Of a stretch of 64,000 nt of DNA, positions 62,001 to 64,000 are shown piece by piece. Numbering within the stretch: position 1 is the stretch's first letter; every line of letters starts with the position of its first letter. The DNA is from an uncultured Peptoniphilus sp. (GTDB lineage Bacteria > Bacillota > Clostridia > Tissierellales > Peptoniphilaceae): the NCBI RefSeq assembly GCF_946998875.1, contig NZ_CAMQAY010000001.1, positions 1-64,000 of the forward strand, read 5' to 3'. Below the pieces are notes generated by a model. That model was not told the origin of the DNA. It saw only the letters and a program-made list of their open reading frames with translations, and searched no databases. The position numbers and the translations under genes were made by a program.

Positions 62001-64000
62001 CACCAGAAAAAGGTCTTGCAAATCAAGCTGAAGAAGGCGAAAGAGTAGATGTAAGCGTAAGTATGAACAGTTCTAACCATGCTCTAAAGAGAATTGGGGT
62101 AAGAACTTCAAAAGGTCAACCTGTTAACTTTGTAAAAACTGGACCAAGAACTGGTTACTTCATAATGCCAGCAACAGCTGTTACAGTTTTCACTGTAATT
62201 GATCCGATCCCACAAGGAGCCTTTGAAGTAAAAATAGCCGACACAGAAAATGGTTATGTAAACACAGATAAGGTAACTGCAAAACCAAATGAAGTAGTTA
62301 CATTAACTCCAAAGCCTAATGAAGGATTTAAATTTGATTCATACAAAGTTACTGATGCAAGCGGCAATCCTATTACAGTTACAAATAATCAGTTTACAAT
62401 GCCAAATTCTGCAGTAACTGTATCTGCAAGCTTTGTTTCTGATGGAACATCAATTCCTTCTGATGGAGAAGTTGAAATCCCAGAAGGTAAGTTTGCACAA
62501 ATCACAAACAAGCAAACTGGTATCGAACTTAAGATCTTTAAAAAGAACGCTGATAATTCAGCCCTTATTGGTGCAAAGTTTGAACTTAAAAAGACAAACG
62601 ATGACTACACTCAAGATGACGGAACTTTCAAAGTAGTTACAGCAGAATCTGGTAAAGACGGTAATGTAAGGTTCTTAGACGAAAATAATAATCCTGTTAG
62701 ACTAAAACCTGGCAAATACTTGTTGACAGAAACTAAATCTCCAGCAGGTTACAAGAAGCCAGCTGCTCCTTGGAAACTTGAAGTAAAAGAAAAAGGTGGA
62801 CAACTTGTTATAACTCAAAGCAGTCCTAAGCACACAGGCACTTCATTCCTATCATCTGAGGGAGCAAAGGCAGGAGACAATACTAGTACAAATGATACAA
62901 TTAAATACAAATCAATAATTAAGAATATTGACCCTGTCAATAAGACCTTCATCCAAAGGATCTATATAGATACTAGAGGCTACAATGGCAAGGTCAACGT
63001 CCAAATCACTCCTACTACTAAGAGAGAAGAAAAGGATACACCTGCAAAACCTCCAGTAACAACTAAGGGTGGTGTAAAGACTGCCTACAGGACAACTTAT
63101 AAGATTTCAAATCCAGGAGCAAGTCCAAATATAGATGACATCCTAAAGGATTACGACTTAAGAAAGTCCAACGTGTCAGTAGTTAACACTGCAAGGTGGA
63201 GACCATTTGACTGGGGCTTTGACGAAGACCAAATCAACCTAGATAAAGATGGAGTTTACTTCATAGATATCGAAGGTTTCTACGATGACAACATCAAAGA
63301 CCTTGGTGAAATCGAATTAAAGGTAGATTTCTATGGCGGAGAAAGAATCTTTGCCCAAAGGACCTATGAAAATGGACAACTAGGCTGGAAGTATGACAGC
63401 GATATTGGTGTAGACGAAAACGGCAATCAAATAAAGAGAGATGCAGCCTACCAACAAGGTATGGAAGCTCTTTATAAATACTATTCAAAATTATATGGTG
63501 AAGCAGCAGCAAAAACATGGTTCTATGGTAACTCTGACAATGAAAAATATGATGTTTGGTTAAGAAAGGGTGCAACAATTTCAGGCAAATATTACGATGC
63601 AGGTAGAATTGTTTTAGCATCTGACAAAGAAAATCCAAATAACAAAGCTAATACTACTCCAATCCAAACATCAAAAACTAAGGCTAACATCAAAGACTTG
63701 TATTCTTCAGATGTAATAAAGACAGTGCCTCAAGAAGGAATGACAATAACTAACGAAGATGAAACTTACAACATCACCTTCTCTAAGCACGCCAAATTAA
63801 AAACTGACGGTACAGAAGAAGACTTTAATAAAAACAGACTTGAAGGTGCAGTATTTAAGCTACAAAAGAGGGAAGGTTCCTTCTGGTATGACCGTGATGA
63901 GTCCTATGTAGCATCAGCCTTCAACGGTTACTTTGGTTTTAGAAGACTAGAACCAGGTCGTTATAGACTTCTTGAAGTTACACCTCCTCAAGGTTATAAA
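53003..64000 (+). CDS. Giant secreted SpaA/Cna-B-type surface protein, 3' end outside window
   Basis: The ATG at 53003 (AGGAGAG upstream) opens a frame that stays open to the window edge, at least 3,666 residues. Residues 1-30 are a signal peptide (RIMSLLLAVLMVLEVFSPVAVSA). A charged helical stretch (about 40-370) and a beta-rich N-terminal adhesin-like part follow. SpaA/Cna-B-like domains, recognised by a 'F.I.K......LSGA.F.L' start and 'PG.Y.L.E..AP.GY' end, begin near residues 917, 1219, 1747, 1856, 2179, 3174 and 3588; between them lie large unrecognised beta-rich domains. From about 2593 to 3146 there is a run of beta-repeat modules of PF18998-like and InlB/Flg_new-like types (GYELDDIIINGYSEY; FNNNGGSGSM). 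Such domains form internal isopeptide bonds. The seventh Cna-B-like domain is cut by the window end, so the wall anchor (LPXTG or other) is not visible. No neighbour suggests a sortase. Confidence 0.93.
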   Translation, partial: MNNISKRIMSLLLAVLMVLEVFSPVAVSARSLLDGEENHNSIMSEPRVDSKSILVPEAKPKKEPLDDELFSVPAKKAEPNKEINKLQEAPARQKESSTIIETPEKESPAAQNKVDNTMIEAGRQREQKAEDKLNQAVERAKKAEQNAKASENLNLGTSEIEKPGYKAWRVVNRIKAIYKDGKLDCQGLLIEVEDFKGNKKTLTYDDILKDKNIIVNKEIKEGLFGSSELIITTPGLRDIKIDVKVENIKKDEKSALSLNKENSNKLEDKENTEEEQEKGLLEKIKEGLGLTDLQRADKELKKALADEKNSLEEIQALLISFEDKYDLSREDQAKLMGDNDEAIQELIKRDREGNFRPNMFMTNPVGASPMTLGDKKFTIRTRLDTSTITGPIQPGQFFEIKLDPRLTVKSGTTLPNIVHDGTVLATPEYFEGTNTIKYTVKNPIAKNLQIPLAIDVDYNVDKINKLDENKDTHPINNSISGLGVVRPVKLPEVIVNNNGDIVNGITEPDGHEVLQIVEPGSDYKVFMDAHGTPVVKDGKLVAINWYVTFTSTKDLKDLGLSSNATTVKGSGLGDFSNLLLNGRELRTQEDGLSTNEIEGKLGIVASKNHTLQDSTREVRYTFETKITNPQEKYALDLSVALNKMQKTGAVRLIYDAADNKSYMEDTTSKRAGINNRTTILGEFSSDTTAKWTVTDQVSTEDKNKGLPIAKRELTGDQTLSSSKMAVYGLDKSTGKMVIKTENPGTDGSIDINGIPDKEANPSGQQLPGRIAVYEFNTDITESEAGYSLSGVNINKYQPIKIKQTWSGIDSNGKMPEQTIEVKDANGNTLASPITVSEGQTGKTDREFDLPAVKTWAIGSDGSETKITPNIVQTFPKGPTIDGKTYSYKEKYNYHSLQDGAYHIYNVLTESTDEKDSDFTIIKTDSKDPTKKLSGAKFTLQSPRETISLETDANGQASFKNVSPGTYTLIENTAPAGYKLDQTAKQITVSNDGKVSVEGNNISMQGGKIATVTARHNYYPSYPSYMNAMHYGSIDENGNVEFYIYLKPEANGTDGSTNKDTRLDLNLAGGGQITEVQVIDVAPNTSYKGYKTRSEVATAMENQTASSITGTDLQNKGVENDITGKADVKDPFTGKTGYQVKFPTARFNNDWGFLVKVKATGATNTSAVTYDWLTDNQSVANEAKIQETIGLSTKSSDSTQTNSTNDGVTLNITNEEFPKADIEVTKVDENGVDGLSGATFTLKDADNNPIIDVQASNDSKTKGLASFGKQAPGKYIIEEKKAPQGYKRSNVIFEATVTDDGKVTYKAKFKDGNGTPINGIDYIIEDVEIGQDTGKTEASVVNQSMTLQEKQNQPDDGRLGWTEGVWEAYGIESYRYSGTYNIANAVKGGKFKIQFDRNLDFKRYVYEIPDLKDGDGNLIAKPYFNYDTNLLTYVFENDASNVNASINIVGIIPDKYYATQTDKTNGYDFKIVVDPDDPDVKDMTPAVTYPNKQTTTSTNKILPVKIKTDYYSYDSQGGDGPLTSEYITDIYKGDDGEIYMKAVSYYNPTNMSSGQRTIRLDWLSMRKPRPGLEHYRADGYPAFGFEDLEVYKVYGDQTRKQELMPLSYGIRPEQDTSNYSRVYSKSNVNPQVGFSESGGDVRVTYRPEYLKSHEGLLDYGHERHPLEIQVPRVSGREGYVIVQTFKVTDEQRFKDLWSGYYLSNGSRHTGSYQKGNYNWALGSETGKEIPTFYSQKIKLINKKYTPGFFKIKKTSEADNTDLAGAIFELRDTEGTATIKRYSGADGLVEFNNLEPGIYTLEEVQAPDKFIKSNRRWQVVVYDDGNVVIREIGGSGAELTGKDTIEIPVTNKPIGEEFKVYKKKSDGTPLQGAKFVIMDKDETNEVASGTSDEKGVVTFTPALERNKTYVIKETEAPTGYKKLDKKWVLVIDADGKKKVYNHRDKADPNKPNLNSILEKDNVNWVDVAGRSLDGWNLNDNRATDWTGKYPRPFKMGTRIVAINTKDNYVIQRYVLNPEANSIDATNGTIHREKTEYTNMDWYDGKAKAGTDYQVFKLNKAITGSISDIRLAEYGAENITDSVKGSAKTVPGRYGEPDRLSLDFPATDKPIVVDIKVPYKEATGGVGTGMDWEENGVTYWKSDFYERVNIIKETGPVKEQSTGIQGSYISDNSLDVTNVEKTFGFKLKKVKEDNIAQAIKGAEFKLTGPGISKDGRFMTTGSNGMISFDKLKPGTYKLEETKAAPGYEIATNDWSVRITDDGQVFIKVVAKPTNTSNQGGTAARSAELLSGPAEENTILSVGDPNSTEEKPVLNLRLAKQMQTLRASQYGEGLETNGKSLVKSQAEINQDAIRQKISSIYGQNNLENQLADGMTFGEVAMVAYNRDFTLGTNSGLEISDPIVPGPVRAGGWEDVDPNASTGRDNSIAHNNSYMETKVTEINKDTDRFKQQFLFKPKSGVNFSGLVEIHRQPESNNEFRLNNGPRNIISTINFYEVNAGSTLDNITGKKLITNISPTQFIPSGKPMRVKATLPAGKTILVEVETPYAADKTIGLGADYQYDTAPSGPWGTKEYKTWAADSYSKEAKVNDKIQEQTYSITTSTDNNGSLKVEVGGQEGKTTGIKVGEQVKITPQPNPGYELDDIIINGYSEYNPRLSVYSFKMPEGNVNVRATFRKIQAYNITIDSNIQNGKVTSNKPSAVSGEEFILTINPDLGYKLNNLSINGWDYTNKVVGNEAKLNMGTQDLNVTATFVRDTTKALISFNPWGGSGSMGPFEVKLGYYNNYTLPQNKFTPPPNKIFSAWWYIDNYYDPGDKITVTGDSMVYATWKDKPAETVTVSFNNNGGSGSMADQPVEKGKTYVLPACGFTPPADKEFKAWDVNGTEYQPEASITVNADTSVKAIWKDKLQSINVVPADNGSITAPASAKVGDKVTITVKPDSGYELEKIEVQDKAGKPITTLYKDDPSFTMPDKDVDLKAFFKPVTIQKDKYFVGIDGDPLRTVTVTPEKGLANQAEEGERVDVSVSMNSSNHALKRIGVRTSKGQPVNFVKTGPRTGYFIMPATAVTVFTVIDPIPQGAFEVKIADTENGYVNTDKVTAKPNEVVTLTPKPNEGFKFDSYKVTDASGNPITVTNNQFTMPNSAVTVSASFVSDGTSIPSDGEVEIPEGKFAQITNKQTGIELKIFKKNADNSALIGAKFELKKTNDDYTQDDGTFKVVTAESGKDGNVRFLDENNNPVRLKPGKYLLTETKSPAGYKKPAAPWKLEVKEKGGQLVITQSSPKHTGTSFLSSEGAKAGDNTSTNDTIKYKSIIKNIDPVNKTFIQRIYIDTRGYNGKVNVQITPTTKREEKDTPAKPPVTTKGGVKTAYRTTYKISNPGASPNIDDILKDYDLRKSNVSVVNTARWRPFDWGFDEDQINLDKDGVYFIDIEGFYDDNIKDLGEIELKVDFYGGERIFAQRTYENGQLGWKYDSDIGVDENGNQIKRDAAYQQGMEALYKYYSKLYGEAAAKTWFYGNSDNEKYDVWLRKGATISGKYYDAGRIVLASDKENPNNKANTTPIQTSKTKANIKDLYSSDVIKTVPQEGMTITNEDETYNITFSKHAKLKTDGTEEDFNKNRLEGAVFKLQKREGSFWYDRDESYVASAFNGYFGFRRLEPGRYRLLEVTPPQGYK

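Noticed and set aside
53003..64000. Several minus-strand frames of 60-175 codons inside the giant gene
   Set aside because: They are antisense shadows with Ser/Phe/Leu-rich composition, no ribosome binding sites, and lie opposite a continuous, domain-bearing plus-strand frame.

Overview
The window is AT-rich DNA (roughly one third G+C by eye) with strong AGGAGG-type ribosome binding sites, frequent TTG/GTG starts, tight co-directional gene groups and short GC hairpins followed by T-runs. Together with the gene content (flavodiiron protein, OpuC-type osmolyte importer, SLH-anchored and SpaA/Cna-B surface proteins, a paired radical-SAM DNA repair module) this suggests a low-GC anaerobic Firmicute. 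I would guess the Peptoniphilaceae (Peptoniphilus, Anaerococcus or Finegoldia relatives), but that placement is inference. No rRNA, tRNA or CRISPR array was recognised.

Region 1 (1-3.6 kb) looks like an accessory scar: an open frame entering from the left edge, an SdpI-like membrane protein, a remnant resembling the C-terminus of a serine recombinase, an AAA/DUF4143 ATPase and an MgtC-family protein. Region 2 (3.6-12.6 kb) is a co-directional cluster. It starts with a DUF2812 membrane protein and PadR regulator behind a consensus promoter overlain by two palindromes. It continues with a J-domain-like protein, a HIRAN protein, a frameshifted amine-oxidase-N-like protein, an SPFH/SHOCT protein and a zinc-ribbon membrane protein (like YdjI and YdjG of Bacillus), a DUF5067-like lipoprotein and a PH-domain membrane protein. 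The theme is probably membrane or envelope stress.

Region 3 (12.7-16.3 kb) is a secreted beta-helix adhesin with Pmp-like repeats and three SLH domains. Its leader holds ten CAGA repeats running into a terminator-like hairpin. Region 4 (16.4-24.8 kb) has a thioesterase, small membrane proteins, an MFS transporter, a Na/Pi cotransporter, the radical-SAM/TIGR03915 DNA repair pair and a C39-like cysteine peptidase. Region 5 (24.8-29.5 kb, minus strand) has a PAP2 phosphatase, a LysR regulator and an AlgI-like MBOAT acyltransferase with its SGNH partner behind an AraC regulator.

Region 6 (29.9-42.9 kb) is housekeeping and transport: NAD(P)H-hydrate epimerase, MATE, ClC, an ArsC/Spx-like protein, flavodiiron protein, a TtcA-like protein, nicotinate phosphoribosyltransferase, radical SAM, AI-2E exporter and an orphan encapsulated-ferritin-like protein. 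A promoter-to-terminator unit with no sizeable reading frame lies at 35.3-35.8 kb. Region 7 (43-52.1 kb) holds a complete opuC operon, an NhaC antiporter and a MacA/MacB-type tripartite ABC exporter whose adaptor has an unusually long coiled coil.

Region 8 (53.0-64.0 kb) is one uninterrupted reading frame of at least 3,666 codons that leaves the window. It encodes a secreted modular giant with at least seven SpaA/Cna-B-like domains and a run of about seven beta-repeat modules. With the SLH adhesin it shows heavy investment in surface adhesion.
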